64,000 nucleotides of DNA from an uncultured bacterium (GCA_949300025.1 CASGCS010000008.1:1-64000); one strand, 5' to 3'; positions 26,401-34,998 are shown, counted from the first letter of the stretch. Notes: generated by a model not told the origin, from the letters alone. A program made the numbers and translations.

Positions 26401-26556
26401 ATAGTGGGAATGATTCCGCTTGTAGGCGACCCCATGTACGGCTCCATGGCCATTACCATAATGGGCGGCCTTACAGTTGGTACAATAATAACGCTAATAT
26501 TGCTTCCGCTTATCTACTCCGCGCTGTTCCACATAAGAAAACCTGCAAACAATTAA
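23410..26556 (+). CDS. RND-family efflux pump permease
   Basis: A 1048-residue inner-membrane transporter of the AcrB/MexB superfamily. The N terminus (MNRLARFFMERPVIFWSF), two large periplasmic loops and twelve transmembrane helices are laid out as in the family. The proton-relay Asp region is present in GMLVDNAVVIMDG, and the TM10 motif in MVKNAIVLVDEI. Full length. It probably extrudes hydrophobic or amphiphilic compounds, possibly bile acids, antibiotics or metabolites. Multidrug (HAE1-like) rather than heavy-metal type is favoured but not proven. Confidence 0.93.
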   Translation: MNRLARFFMERPVIFWSFVGAIIIAGILSFIQMPKLEDPAVSAKQAMVVVPWPGASAHEMELEVAQMMEEELRALPNVKKVKTQCSNSTAMFTVEFKMTVLNKELEQHFDLLRRKVSDAASKLPQGCYSPVVIDDMMDVYGIFYALTADGYSYGRMYEYAKYLRRELSDVEGVKRINIAGNRDEVINIIISKEQISRNGIIPTQIAMALQSAGKTVNAGRYLASDERIAVYVDSDVENEDDIRDLLVRSADGKEIRLGDVARVERGYSEPQRNGFFVEGKPAIAICIAMEEDAIVPDVGKAVDARLAEAMKALPAGMDTEKIFFQPDKVSEAISSFMWNLLESVAIVILVLVFTMGLRSGIIIGFGLVLTVAVSFPILLGMGTTLQRISLGAFIVAMGMLVDNAVVIMDGILVDKKRGLKPETYLFRIGRNTAMPLLGATVIAASTFLCVYLSPDTAGEYAGDLFLVLCVSLLASWVLALIQVPICAKSWLPVKEKPGKEGEGVMNSPAHNFVRRTIAFLIGYKRTTIIIAFAVLGLSIFGMTRVKNLFFSDFDYKQFVVECFFPSAADANAVRDNLLQMSKFLSQNPEIERVAASQGSAPAFYCLVRPMTSGGDCYGELMVDCKDYKTVVEQIPAVRTLLREQFPDAYIRIRKYNFSTSTSHTVEVEFSGPDPAVLRELSAQAEEIMRRSPYVDAYSVQNNWKPAGKALVAEYLQHDAMRSGINRGDVANAIQAANEGMTVGVLNEQERMVMLNLQVRNADGSRIKDLNEIPVWSAMNLHVSDEDIQGLLSGSSGMSELQEKIFNSVPLGNIVDEVALEWDEDAVMRLNGRRVIEAECDPNPLRNDATPAKVVSSIKDEIEAIPLPDGYRMRWVGEGEIQGEAIGNLMKFVPITIFLILAILLLLFNNWKKVILIIICFPFVFCGITPSLLLSGQPMTFMAIIGMMGLIGMMVKNAIVLVDEINRLQTEEKRMPYTAVIEATVSRVRPVLMASLTTIVGMIPLVGDPMYGSMAITIMGGLTVGTIITLILLPLIYSALFHIRKPANN

Positions 26557-26566
26557 GATGATTATC

Positions 26567-27877
26567 ATGAAAAGAGAGATACTTACAGCTATTTGCATAA
26601 TATCTGCGCTTCCTGCACTCACGGCGCAGGAGAAACTCACGCTAACTTATGAGCAATGCCGCGAAATGGCTTTGAAAAAGAGCGAAGAACTGCTCCAGGC
26701 CAAAAACAGGGTGCATCAGGCAGAACTGGACAACAAAATAGCGGGCACCGCATATCTTCCGAATGTAAGCGGTTCGGCCATAGGAGCCTACATCCTTCCG
26801 GACCTCGACATGATGGGAATGGAGCTGAGAATGCGCGGGACATATATGGCCGGGCTCTCGCTCACACAGCCGGTTTATACGGGAGGCAGGATAAATGCCG
26901 GCAAACGGATGGCAAAAATCGGAGAGGAGGTTGCAGGCGAGCAGCTGCGCATGACACGCATGGAGATTATAGTCGAAGTCTGCAACTCCTACTGGAGTTA
27001 TGTCGCTGTCGGAGAAAAGGTAAAGATGCTGGAGAGCTACGTTGTACAGATGGACACCCTCTACGGCCAGGTTTCCACCGCAGTAAAGGCAGGGATGGCC
27101 ACTGAAAACGACCTGCTCAGGGTGGAGGCCGAACGGAGCAATATCCGTTATCAGCTACAGAAGGCTTCCAACGGCAAGGAGATGTGTAGCATGTCGCTTT
27201 GCAGGCTGATAGGCGCAGACTCCGGAACAGCTATAGAGGCCGCAGATACGGTCATCGCAACATGCGGAATGCAGAATCTTGCAGCCGGCATAGAAAAAAG
27301 GCCGGAACTTAAAATGCTGCAGGGGCAGGTCGGTGTCGTAGAACAGCAGCTGCGCATGGCCAGGGCCGAAATGCTCCCGACAATAGGTTCCTCGATAGGC
27401 TATACCTATTTCGGAAACATAAAGATGAACGGTTATGCAGATGCCGGGGGCGGGACTATGGTCCCCTACAGTGAAGAGTTCCGGGAGGGGATGGGAACAG
27501 CCATGCTGAGCATAAGCATTCCCGTTTTCCATTGGGGAGAAGGGCGTAAAAAGGTGCGCAAGGCACGCTATGAACTGGAAAACGCACAGCTTGAACTGGA
27601 AAAGAACAGGAAACTTCTTTCGCTGGAGGCTGAACAGGCGGCAAACAATCTGGAAGAGAGTGTATTTATGATTGAAACCGCAATTGCCGGAGTAAAACAT
27701 GCAGACGAAAACCTGCGCGTTACCCGCAACCGCTACGGTGCGGCAATGGCCACCCTTACCGAACTGCTCGATTCCCAGTCGCAATGGCAGCAGGCAAAAA
27801 GCAATCTGATAGAGGCCAAGACTCAGTACAAAATATATGAAACCCAATATCTTCGAGCCACAGGAGCACTTGAATAA
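26567..27877 (+). CDS. TolC-family outer-membrane channel of the RND operon
   Basis: A 436-residue outer-membrane efflux protein with a signal peptide (TAICIISALPALTAQ). Two related halves each carry long heptad-rich helices (LLQAKNRVHQAELDNKIAG; VGVVEQQLRMARAEMLPTIG; LELEKNRKLLSLEAEQAANN) and Tyr/Gly-rich strands. ATG 26558 (MII before MKRE) is an alternative start next to the pump stop. It completes the tripartite efflux system encoded from 22349. Confidence 0.9.
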   Translation: MKREILTAICIISALPALTAQEKLTLTYEQCREMALKKSEELLQAKNRVHQAELDNKIAGTAYLPNVSGSAIGAYILPDLDMMGMELRMRGTYMAGLSLTQPVYTGGRINAGKRMAKIGEEVAGEQLRMTRMEIIVEVCNSYWSYVAVGEKVKMLESYVVQMDTLYGQVSTAVKAGMATENDLLRVEAERSNIRYQLQKASNGKEMCSMSLCRLIGADSGTAIEAADTVIATCGMQNLAAGIEKRPELKMLQGQVGVVEQQLRMARAEMLPTIGSSIGYTYFGNIKMNGYADAGGGTMVPYSEEFREGMGTAMLSISIPVFHWGEGRKKVRKARYELENAQLELEKNRKLLSLEAEQAANNLEESVFMIETAIAGVKHADENLRVTRNRYGAAMATLTELLDSQSQWQQAKSNLIEAKTQYKIYETQYLRATGALE

Positions 27878-27909
27878 CCCCGAATGGACCGCAGAGTGAT
27901 ATTTTTGCT

Positions 27910-27925
27910 TATCTTTGCAAAGATA
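27910..27925 (+). promoter_or_regulatory. -7 box and 16-bp palindrome at the start of the polyene operon
   Basis: TATCTTTGCAAAGATA (27910-27925) is a perfect 16-bp palindrome. Its left half is a consensus -7 box (TATCTTTG), and the first gene starts at ATG 27945. No TTTG is found at the -33 position, so the operon may need an activator. The palindrome could be an operator, or just a coincidence of the AT-rich promoter consensus. Confidence 0.5.
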
Positions 27926-27944
27926 TACACTACGGAACATAACA

Positions 27945-28676
27945 ATGAAATATGCACTTGTAACCGGAGGTTCACGCGGAATAGGAAAAGCGGTCTGCAT
28001 TGAACTGGCAAAGAAGGGCATACCGGTAATAATCAATTACCAGTCCGACTCTGCTGCGGCCCAAGAGGTAAAAAGCCTTGTGGAGGCAGAGGGGGCGGAG
28101 GCGTCTCTGATGCGGTTCGATGTCGGGATAAAGGAGGAAACGGATGCCGCCCTTCTCAAATGGGAGGAGCAGCATCCCGATGATTATATTGCATATCTTG
28201 TAAACAATGCGGGCATTCGCAGAGACTCGCTGATGTTCATGATGAGCGACGAGAACTGGCACGATGTCATAAAGGTTGCGCTGGACGGCTTCTTCTATGT
28301 TACGCGCCGTCTGCTTCCCAGAATGATGATGCGCAGACATGGGGGCAGAATCGTGAACATGGCCTCTCTTTCAGGAATCAAGGGAATGGCCGGACAGGTA
28401 AACTACAGTGCTGCAAAGGCTGCTCTCATAGGTGCCACAAAGGCGCTGGCACAGGAAACGGCTTCACGCAACGTTACGGTAAACGCAGTCGCCCCGGGTT
28501 TCATAGAGACCGACATGACAAGGGAGCTGCCGGCCGAGGAGCTGAAGAAACTGATTCCCATGAACCGTTTCGGCAAGCCGGAAGAGGTTGCATCGCTGGT
28601 AGGCTTTCTGCTTTCAGACCGGGCGGCATATATAACCGGAGAGGTAATATCCATTCACGGAGGTTTATACACATAA
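27945..28676 (+). CDS. 3-oxoacyl-ACP reductase (FabG/ApeQ-like)
   Basis: A 243-residue short-chain dehydrogenase. The NADPH-binding glycine motif VTGGSRGIG, the NNAG strand and the Ser...YSAAK catalytic residues (ASLSG...VNYSAAK) are intact; the AVAPGFIETDM segment is typical of FabG. It would reduce the beta-keto group after each elongation. It is the first gene of the long operon, 33 bp after the start of the putative operator. The start at 27945 is chosen because the upstream TTG at 27915 lies within the -7 box. In aryl-polyene clusters this role belongs to ApeQ. Confidence 0.9.
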   Translation: MKYALVTGGSRGIGKAVCIELAKKGIPVIINYQSDSAAAQEVKSLVEAEGAEASLMRFDVGIKEETDAALLKWEEQHPDDYIAYLVNNAGIRRDSLMFMMSDENWHDVIKVALDGFFYVTRRLLPRMMMRRHGGRIVNMASLSGIKGMAGQVNYSAAKAALIGATKALAQETASRNVTVNAVAPGFIETDMTRELPAEELKKLIPMNRFGKPEEVASLVGFLLSDRAAYITGEVISIHGGLYT

Positions 28677-28686
28677 CAGTACCAAT

Positions 28687-29913
28687 ATGGCAAGAAGAGT
28701 AGTAATAACCGGCATGGGTATCTGGTCCTGTCTGGGTACAGAAATAGAGACGGTGAAGGATTCTCTCTATAACGGGAAATCGGGCATAGTGCTCGACAAC
28801 GACCGTCTCAAGTATGGCTACCGCTCGGGGCTGGTAGGTATGGTTGAAAAGCCCATACTCACAAAGAAAGACCTGGACCGCCACACCAGGGCAGGTATGT
28901 CTGAAGAGGCGGAATATGCATATATGGCAGCCCGACAGGCTTTTGCAATGTCGGGAATTGACAGCGCCCATCTGCGGGAAAACGAAGTAGGATGCATTTT
29001 CGGCAACGATTCGTCTGCAAAACCGGTAGTGGAATCGGCAAAGATAATGGATGAAAAGCACGACACCGAGATGCTGGGATACGGGCTCGTGTTCCAATCC
29101 ATGAACTCTACGGTAAACATGAATCTCTGCACGATATTCGGCCTGCGCGGGGTAAACTTCACCATAAGCGCAGCCTGCGCCAGCGGAAGCCACTCCATAG
29201 GAATAGGCTACATGCTTATAAAGCAGGGATTGCAGGATACCGTACTTTGCGGAGGGGCACAGGAGACTAACTACTACTCCATGGCCTCTTTCGATGCGCT
29301 CAGAGCCTTTTCGGTACGCATGGATGAGCCGCAAAAGGCCAGCCGTCCGTTCGACAGAGACAGAGACGGGCTCATTCCGAGCGGAGGTGCGGCAGCGCTT
29401 GTACTTGAAGAGTATGAGCATGCAAAGGCACGCGGAGCGAATATCCTTTGCGAAGTCGCAGGCTACGGCTTTTCAAGCAACGGCGGAGGCATATCGCAGC
29501 CGAGCGACAAGGGATGCGCCATTGCCATGCAGAGGGCAATGAAAGACGCGGCCATTTCGCCCGACGGCATAGATTATATCAATGCACACGCCACCTCCAC
29601 CCCCCAGGGAGACATGTATGAGGCACTGGCGCTGCAACAGTTGTTTGAAGGGAAACACGCTCTGATAAGTTCCACCAAATCAATGACAGGGCACGAGTGC
29701 TGGATGGCCGGGGCAAGTGAAATAGTCTACTCCATAATAATGATGCAGAACGGCTTCGTAGCACCGAACATCAACTTTGAAAACCCCGACCAGTATTCGG
29801 AAAGACTGAATATTGCCGCTGCAAGGGTAGATACACAGATAGATACGGTCCTCAGCAACAGTTTCGGGTTCGGTGGGACCAACAGCGCACTCATAATAAA
29901 AACCGTAAAATGA
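28687..29913 (+). CDS. beta-ketoacyl-ACP synthase (FabB/F-like)
   Basis: A 408-residue condensing enzyme with the full Cys-His-His triad: Cys164 in SAACASGSHS, His301 in INAHATSTPQG and His336 in STKSMTGHECWMAG. Size and the GHECWMAGASE segment are FabB-like, and the C-terminal NSFGFGGTNSALI is conserved. It lacks the C-terminal extension found in the other two ketosynthases of this operon. It may prime or perform a specific elongation step, as ApeR-type synthases do. It lies 10 bp after the reductase gene, and its stop overlaps the methyltransferase start. Confidence 0.92.
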   Translation: MARRVVITGMGIWSCLGTEIETVKDSLYNGKSGIVLDNDRLKYGYRSGLVGMVEKPILTKKDLDRHTRAGMSEEAEYAYMAARQAFAMSGIDSAHLRENEVGCIFGNDSSAKPVVESAKIMDEKHDTEMLGYGLVFQSMNSTVNMNLCTIFGLRGVNFTISAACASGSHSIGIGYMLIKQGLQDTVLCGGAQETNYYSMASFDALRAFSVRMDEPQKASRPFDRDRDGLIPSGGAAALVLEEYEHAKARGANILCEVAGYGFSSNGGGISQPSDKGCAIAMQRAMKDAAISPDGIDYINAHATSTPQGDMYEALALQQLFEGKHALISSTKSMTGHECWMAGASEIVYSIIMMQNGFVAPNINFENPDQYSERLNIAAARVDTQIDTVLSNSFGFGGTNSALIIKTVK

Positions 29914-31019
29914 TGGAACTCTCCCCCGCACTGGACAATGCATATACCCGAGACGACCTTACCGCCAGGCAGGCGCAGCTGAGGGCGGAATTCATTGCCT
30001 GGGGGCCGGCCATATTCCAGGCTACGCGGATAATGCTCAAGTACGGAATTCTGGAAATGCTCAGGGAGAGCGAAAACGGTCTCACTCTGGAAGAGATATG
30101 CAAAAAGACAGGGTTGGGAGAGTATATGGTCAAGTGCCTGCTTGAAGCTTCGCTTACAATCGGCACAATACTTATAGACCCAGACAGGGAACGGTACCGC
30201 CTGAGCAAGACGGGATGGTTCCTGCTCATAGACCCTGCCACAAAGACAGACATCAGGTTCAACCATGACGTGAACTATCTGGGATGGTTCCGCCTCGAAG
30301 AGTCATTCCTGAACGGAAGGCCCGAGGGGCTGCGCCACTTCGGGAACTGGGAAACGGTATATGAAGGGCTTTCGTCGCTGCCTGAAGAGGTGCAGGAATC
30401 ATGGTTTGCCTTCGACCACTTCTACAGCGACCACTCCTTTGACAGCGCGCTGGAAATAATCTTCGGCAACTACGCCCCCCGCACAGTTTTCGATGTGGGC
30501 GGAAACACGGGCCGCTGGGCGCTCAAATGCGTAGAGTATGACAAAAACGTAGAGGTTGTCATTCTGGATTTGCCGCCGCAGATAGAGATGATGCGCAAGA
30601 ACATTGAAGGGCGCAGCGGAGCGGAACGCATAAGCGGCTACGGGATAGATCTGCTGAAAAAGGAGGAGGAGTTCCCCAAAGAGAAGACTCCGGACATAAT
30701 CTGGATGAGCCAGTTCCTTGACTGCTTCGCACCGGAACAGATTGTCTCCATTCTGGAAAGGGCGGCGCACACAATGGCAAGAGAGAGCAGGCTCCTTATA
30801 ATGGAGACGCTTTGGGACAGACAGGTTTACGAACCTGCGGCATTGGCTCTGACAATGACATCGCTCTACTTTACGGCCATTGCCAACGGCAACTCCAAGA
30901 TGTACAACACCAGGGATCTGTGTGCATGCATAGAGAGAGCCGGGCTTGAAACAGAAAAGATGTACGACGGTCTCGGCCACGGGCATACGATTCTGGTTTG
31001 CAAACGAAAATTAAACTGA
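29910..31019 (+). CDS. SAM-dependent methyltransferase
   Basis: A 369-residue class I methyltransferase. The N-terminal 100 residues look like the winged-helix dimerisation domain of O-methyltransferase/C20-type enzymes (GILEMLRESENGLTLEEICKK). The SAM-binding motif I is VFDVGGNTG, followed by VVILDLPPQ and the acidic motif. Its start overlaps the ketosynthase stop by 4 bp (ATGA), so it is translationally coupled. Aryl polyenes and flexirubins carry methyl groups on the aromatic head, so it may methylate the head group or cap an acid or hydroxyl. The position of methylation is unknown. Confidence 0.83.
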   Translation: MMELSPALDNAYTRDDLTARQAQLRAEFIAWGPAIFQATRIMLKYGILEMLRESENGLTLEEICKKTGLGEYMVKCLLEASLTIGTILIDPDRERYRLSKTGWFLLIDPATKTDIRFNHDVNYLGWFRLEESFLNGRPEGLRHFGNWETVYEGLSSLPEEVQESWFAFDHFYSDHSFDSALEIIFGNYAPRTVFDVGGNTGRWALKCVEYDKNVEVVILDLPPQIEMMRKNIEGRSGAERISGYGIDLLKKEEEFPKEKTPDIIWMSQFLDCFAPEQIVSILERAAHTMARESRLLIMETLWDRQVYEPAALALTMTSLYFTAIANGNSKMYNTRDLCACIERAGLETEKMYDGLGHGHTILVCKRKLN

Positions 31020-31027
31020 TACACTAT

Positions 31028-31276
31028 ATGACACGAACAGAAATTGAAGAGAAAGTACGCTATTTCCTTATCGAGGATCTGGAAATAGACGAGGAAAAGA
31101 TTTTCCCCGATGCAAAACTTAAGGAAGACTTGGGAATAGACTCGCTGGACTTTGTAGATATTGTAGTCATCGTGGAGAAGACATTCGGCTTCAAGCTCAA
31201 GCCCGAAGAGATGCAGGGAGTGGACACGTACAGCAAATTCTGCGACTACATAGAGAGCAAGGTGGGAGACAAATAG
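31028..31276 (+). CDS. acyl carrier protein 1
   Basis: An 82-residue acidic ACP with the phosphopantetheine attachment site at Ser39 in LGIDSLDFVD. Helix II (DFVDIVVIVEKTFGF) and the third helix are typical. The start at 31028 gives the usual length; the longer frame from 30998 overlaps the methyltransferase. It lies between methyltransferase and LpxL-like acyltransferase genes, 8 bp from each. One of three ACPs in the operon, it probably carries the growing chain or delivers the product to an acyltransferase. Confidence 0.92.
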   Translation: MTRTEIEEKVRYFLIEDLEIDEEKIFPDAKLKEDLGIDSLDFVDIVVIVEKTFGFKLKPEEMQGVDTYSKFCDYIESKVGDK

Positions 31277-31283
31277 AGCGGAA

Positions 31284-32150
31284 ATGCCCGAACTCAGACA
31301 CGGCAGATGGAAAGGAAAGACAGACGGAGCGCCATGGATGCAGAAAACCCTCATAAAATGGTTCCGCCACACGTCTTTGTATCTCCCCTATTTCTGCATG
31401 GGGTGGATTGTCCCTTTCTACATGCTGTTCAGGCGTGAAGGATATGCAGCAACCTACAGGTTCTATCGCAAGAGATTCTGCATGAGCCGTGTAAAGGCGT
31501 TCATATATGTCTACTACAACCACTTCAGATTCGGACAGGTCATCATAGACCGCTTTGCCGCTTACGCAGGGCGCAGATTCGAATTCAAGATTGAGGGGGG
31601 AGAGTTGTTTGACACTCTGGAGAGCGGAAAGAAGGGATTCATCCAGCTCAGTTCACATGTTGGCAACTACGAACTTGCGGGATATTCCCTCATTCCCAGA
31701 CACAAGAGTTTCCATGCCCTTGTATATGAAGGCGAGACACAGACAATCATGGAATCACGTTCCAGAATCTTTGCCTCGCACAAGGTAAACATGATTCCCA
31801 TAAGCGGAGAGATGTCTCATATATTCCTAATCAACAAGGCATTGCTGCAGGGAGACATAGTAAGCATGCCTGGAGACAGGATTTTCGGCTCGCCCCGCAG
31901 CATAAAATGCACTTTCTTTGGCGAAACGGCGAAATTTCCGCTCGGCCCCTTTGCAATGGCGGAAAAAAGGGAACTGCCCTCCATTGCGGTCTTTGTAATG
32001 AAAGAGACGAGAAAAAAATATACGATATATGTACGCCCTCTCAAAGGAGAGACAGGCATGGATATATGCAGGAGTTTTGCAGAAGAATTGGAAAAAACGG
32101 TTAGAAAATACCCTGAACAATGGTTCAACTATTACGACTTTTGGATGTAA
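31284..32150 (+). CDS. LpxL/HtrB-like lysophospholipid acyltransferase
   Basis: A 288-residue membrane-associated acyltransferase. The HxxxxE active-site signature of the lipid A late-acyltransferase (LpxL/HtrB) family is visible in LSSHVGNYELAG, preceded by an N-terminal membrane segment (YLPYFCMGWIVPFYMLF). Later family landmarks are MPGDRIFGSP and the acyl-acceptor region. Such enzymes occur in aryl-polyene clusters, where they are thought to attach the polyene acyl chain to a lipid or sugar anchor. Its last 31 bases overlap the following dehydratase gene. Confidence 0.83.
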   Translation: MPELRHGRWKGKTDGAPWMQKTLIKWFRHTSLYLPYFCMGWIVPFYMLFRREGYAATYRFYRKRFCMSRVKAFIYVYYNHFRFGQVIIDRFAAYAGRRFEFKIEGGELFDTLESGKKGFIQLSSHVGNYELAGYSLIPRHKSFHALVYEGETQTIMESRSRIFASHKVNMIPISGEMSHIFLINKALLQGDIVSMPGDRIFGSPRSIKCTFFGETAKFPLGPFAMAEKRELPSIAVFVMKETRKKYTIYVRPLKGETGMDICRSFAEELEKTVRKYPEQWFNYYDFWM

Positions 32151-32548
32151 ATCCATTGGACATACTGCCGCAGCGCCCGCCTTTTGTAATGATAGACAAC
32201 CTGATACGCTACGACGAGCGTATTGCGGCCACAAGACTGGAGGTAAAGGAGAACACCATGTTCGTATATGACGGCGAACTGTCGGCGGCGGGTATGATAG
32301 AGAATATGGCACAGACCTGCGCCGCCCGTCTGGGGTATTACAACCTGATAAGCGGCCTTCCGGTCAAGATAGGCTACATAGGAGCCATAAGCGGCCTGCA
32401 CATTTCGCGCACGCCCAAGGTCGGAGAGATTCTGGAAACCGAAATCTGCGTAGAGGAAGAGGTCTTTGGCGTCACGCTCGTAAACGGAAAGAGCCGTATT
32501 GCAGACCGGACCGTAATGGAGGCCAGGATGAAAATAGTAATACAATGA
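32120..32548 (+). CDS. hot-dog 3-hydroxyacyl-ACP dehydratase (ApeP-like)
   Basis: A 142-residue single hot-dog domain protein. LDILPQRPPFVMIDNLIRY is the conserved N-terminal segment of ApeP/FabZ-type dehydratases. The central helix is GELSAAGMIENMAQTCAARLGY, with Glu as the likely catalytic acid, and GYIGAISGLHI follows. It starts 31 bp inside the preceding acyltransferase gene. It would form a double bond after reduction, probably as a partner of the second dehydratase at 38163, because in E. coli ApeI and ApeP work together. The catalytic His usual in FabZ is not evident here. Confidence 0.8.
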   Translation: MVQLLRLLDVNPLDILPQRPPFVMIDNLIRYDERIAATRLEVKENTMFVYDGELSAAGMIENMAQTCAARLGYYNLISGLPVKIGYIGAISGLHISRTPKVGEILETEICVEEEVFGVTLVNGKSRIADRTVMEARMKIVIQ

Positions 32549-32964
32549 AAGAGCTGACAGAGAAGATAAATTTTGAAATACGTTTCAACGAGGTGGACTC
32601 CATGGGAGTGGTATGGCATGGAGCATACCCGCTCTATCTGGAAGACGCCCGCGAAGCATTCGGCAAAAAATACGGGCTGGATTACCTTACAATATTCGGC
32701 AACGGATGCTTTGCCCCCATTGTGGAACTGAATTTCAAATACAAAAAGCCCTTGCTGTACGGGATGCACCCTGCTGTTGCAATAAGATATGTCTCCACAG
32801 ACGCTGCAAAGATTCTCTTCGACTACACCATATACGACACTGCCGACAATACGGTGGTTGCAACAGGCCGCTCCGTGCAGGTCTTTACAGACACCTCACA
32901 CCGGCTGCTGTGGTTTAATCCTCCGTTCTACGAAGAATGGAAAAGAAAGTGGCTTGACAGATGA
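32545..32964 (+). CDS. 4-hydroxybenzoyl-CoA-type thioesterase (ApeK-like)
   Basis: A 139-residue hot-dog thioesterase. The 4HBT signature is clear: RFNEVDSMGVVWHGAY then YLEDARE (Asp near the start as catalytic residue), ending in WFNPPFYEEW. It begins in a 4-bp overlap with the dehydratase stop and ends in a 4-bp overlap with the next ketosynthase, so all three are translationally coupled. In aryl-polyene systems ApeK has this family and may edit or release acyl chains. Confidence 0.86.
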   Translation: MKELTEKINFEIRFNEVDSMGVVWHGAYPLYLEDAREAFGKKYGLDYLTIFGNGCFAPIVELNFKYKKPLLYGMHPAVAIRYVSTDAAKILFDYTIYDTADNTVVATGRSVQVFTDTSHRLLWFNPPFYEEWKRKWLDR

Positions 32965-34721
32965 TTGCAAAAATATCGGACTACATACTCTCTCCGCTTG
33001 CAATGGGGACTCATGCCAACTATCTGGCCGTAAAGGAGGGGAAAAGCGCGCTCTGCAGGTACGACAGCCTGTGGGGGATGAAAGGACCTTTCACTGCCTC
33101 ATTGTTCGATAGCGACGCCGTTTCCGCCGCCTGCGCCGAAGAGGGCATTGACGAGAGTTCATACTCCAGATTCGAGCGCATAGCCATAATTGCCGCAGCC
33201 CGCGCGCTGAGACTCTGTCCGGAGATAAATCCGGCAGAGAGAAGCGTCATTTTCATAATATCCACCACAAAGGGAGGATGGGCAGGCGAAGGAGACCTTC
33301 TACCGGCAGAGTCCGCAGGCAGAATAGCAGGGAGATTCGGCAACCCGAACAGCCCGGTTGTGGTCTGCAACGCATGCATATCCGGTCTGTGCGCACAGAC
33401 CGAGGCGGCCGCCGCATTGGAAAGCGGGAGGTGGAAGCATGCCGTTGTAATAGGCGCAGATATACTTACTCCATTCATATTGAGCGGATTCTGCTCTTTA
33501 AACGCCACTTCGCAACAGCCGTGCCGGCCGTTCGACGAAGAGAGATGCGGCCTCAACCTTGGAGAGGCGGCCGCCTGCATCATATATGGAAACCGTTCAC
33601 CGGAAGAGTGCCGCGGCGCTGGCTGGCATATTGTCTCAGTGGCGCTCAGCAACGACGCCTTCCACATCACAAACCCCTCAAAAAACGCTGAAGGTGCGTA
33701 TATTGCACTCAGAGAGACTCTTAAAGAGGCCGACATGCAGGATATTGCCTTTATAAACGTACACGGTACGGCAACACTCTTCAATGACGAGATGGAGGCT
33801 GTAGCCATAGACAGGGCAAAAATTGCAGAACTGCCTGTCAACGGACTCAAAGGCTTTTTCGGACATACGCTCGGAGCGGCAGGGGTAATCGAAACCCTTA
33901 TCTCGATGGAGGCATTGGAAGAGAGGACAGTACTTGCCACAAAAGGGTTCGGCAGCCTGGGAGTGAGCAAAAAGACAAATATTTCATGCCTCAACAGAGA
34001 AGCGCACGGGAACGCATTTATAAAGATGATGTCGGGCTTCGGCGGCGGCAATGCAGCCATGCTTTTCAGCATGAAGAAAGAGGAAAAAAGAGAGGAAAGG
34101 GGCCACAGAACTGTCGCAGGGCTGGATATTACACATAAAATAACCATAACGCCACAGTCCGTGATTGCAGACGGAGTCGTTCTACAGACAGAAACTCAGG
34201 GAGAGCAGATGCTGAAAGAACTTTATCGCAAATATGTGAAAGACTATCCCCGATTCTACAAGATGGACCCGCTGTGCAAACTCGGATTCATAGCCTCGGA
34301 ACTGCTGCTCGATGCCGAAAGCAAGGCGGAGGGCATCTCTCGTTTCAGCGGAAAGAGCAGAAGAGGCGTCTTGCTGGCAGGCGGGAAAGGCTCCATCTGC
34401 GCAGACATGGCCTATCTGCAGACAATAAGGCATCCCGACAGTTACTATCCCAGTCCGTCGGCCTTTATCTACACCTTGCCCAACATAGTGACAGGCGAGA
34501 TTGCCATACGGAACGGATACCATGGAGCAACCTTCTACATAATGATGGAGAACGGGGAAAAGGAGTTGGAACAACTTATGCTCCGGACACTGCTTTACTA
34601 CAGATGCGAGAGCCTTGTAGGAGGGGTGATAGATATGGAGGGGCCCGAAAATTTCAAGGCCGAACTGTATATTGCAAAACAACGGACCGAACCAGAAGCA
34701 AATGAAGTTACAAAAAAATGA
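32961..34721 (+). CDS. beta-ketoacyl synthase with C-terminal chain-length-factor-like domain
   Basis: A 586-residue protein. Residues 1-385 are a complete ketosynthase with Cys139 (VCNACISGL), His268 (NVHGTAT) and His302 (GFFGHTLGAAG). A charged linker (KKEEKREERGH) leads to about 190 further residues with the layout of the Ketoacyl-synt_2/chain-length-factor family: a LCKLGFIASELL helix, GVLLAGGKGSICADM, and YPSPSAFIYTLPNIVTGEIA, where the nucleophile Cys is replaced. In E. coli APE systems the ketosynthase ApeO and the Cys-less factor ApeC are separate subunits; here both appear in one chain. Its start overlaps the thioesterase stop by 4 bp. The CLF assignment is by motif and position. Confidence 0.82.
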   Translation: MIAKISDYILSPLAMGTHANYLAVKEGKSALCRYDSLWGMKGPFTASLFDSDAVSAACAEEGIDESSYSRFERIAIIAAARALRLCPEINPAERSVIFIISTTKGGWAGEGDLLPAESAGRIAGRFGNPNSPVVVCNACISGLCAQTEAAAALESGRWKHAVVIGADILTPFILSGFCSLNATSQQPCRPFDEERCGLNLGEAAACIIYGNRSPEECRGAGWHIVSVALSNDAFHITNPSKNAEGAYIALRETLKEADMQDIAFINVHGTATLFNDEMEAVAIDRAKIAELPVNGLKGFFGHTLGAAGVIETLISMEALEERTVLATKGFGSLGVSKKTNISCLNREAHGNAFIKMMSGFGGGNAAMLFSMKKEEKREERGHRTVAGLDITHKITITPQSVIADGVVLQTETQGEQMLKELYRKYVKDYPRFYKMDPLCKLGFIASELLLDAESKAEGISRFSGKSRRGVLLAGGKGSICADMAYLQTIRHPDSYYPSPSAFIYTLPNIVTGEIAIRNGYHGATFYIMMENGEKELEQLMLRTLLYYRCESLVGGVIDMEGPENFKAELYIAKQRTEPEANEVTKK

Positions 34722-34727
34722 AAAGAT

Positions 34728-34988
34728 ATGGAAGAACTTGTGCATGAACTGAAGGAGAAGATAATTGAGACACTGAACCTCGAAGAGATGTCGGCAAACG
34801 ATATAGATGCAGAGGCGCCCCTTTTCGGAGAGAGCGGCCTTGGGCTTGATTCGATAGACGCCCTTGAACTTATCGTGCTGCTGGAAAAGCAGTATGGCAT
34901 AAAGCTCGACGACCCTTCACAGGGAAAAGAGATATTCAAGTCTGTAAACACAATTGCGCAATACGTTGCCCTGCACCGTACAAAATAG
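34728..34988 (+). CDS. acyl carrier protein 2
   Basis: An 86-residue acidic ACP with the attachment Ser42 in LGLDSIDALELIVLLEK, the ISA/DSI form common in polyene-type carrier proteins. It sits 6 bp after one ketosynthase-CLF fusion gene and 10 bp before the other, suggesting that it is the carrier used during elongation by these enzymes. Confidence 0.92.
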   Translation: MEELVHELKEKIIETLNLEEMSANDIDAEAPLFGESGLGLDSIDALELIVLLEKQYGIKLDDPSQGKEIFKSVNTIAQYVALHRTK

Positions 34989-34998
34989 GGAAAGAATC

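Noticed and set aside
22349-27877. RND efflux operon as part of the polyene cluster
   Set aside because: It is complete in itself, the polyene operon has its own MMPL exporter and a separate promoter at 27910; adjacency alone does not link them.
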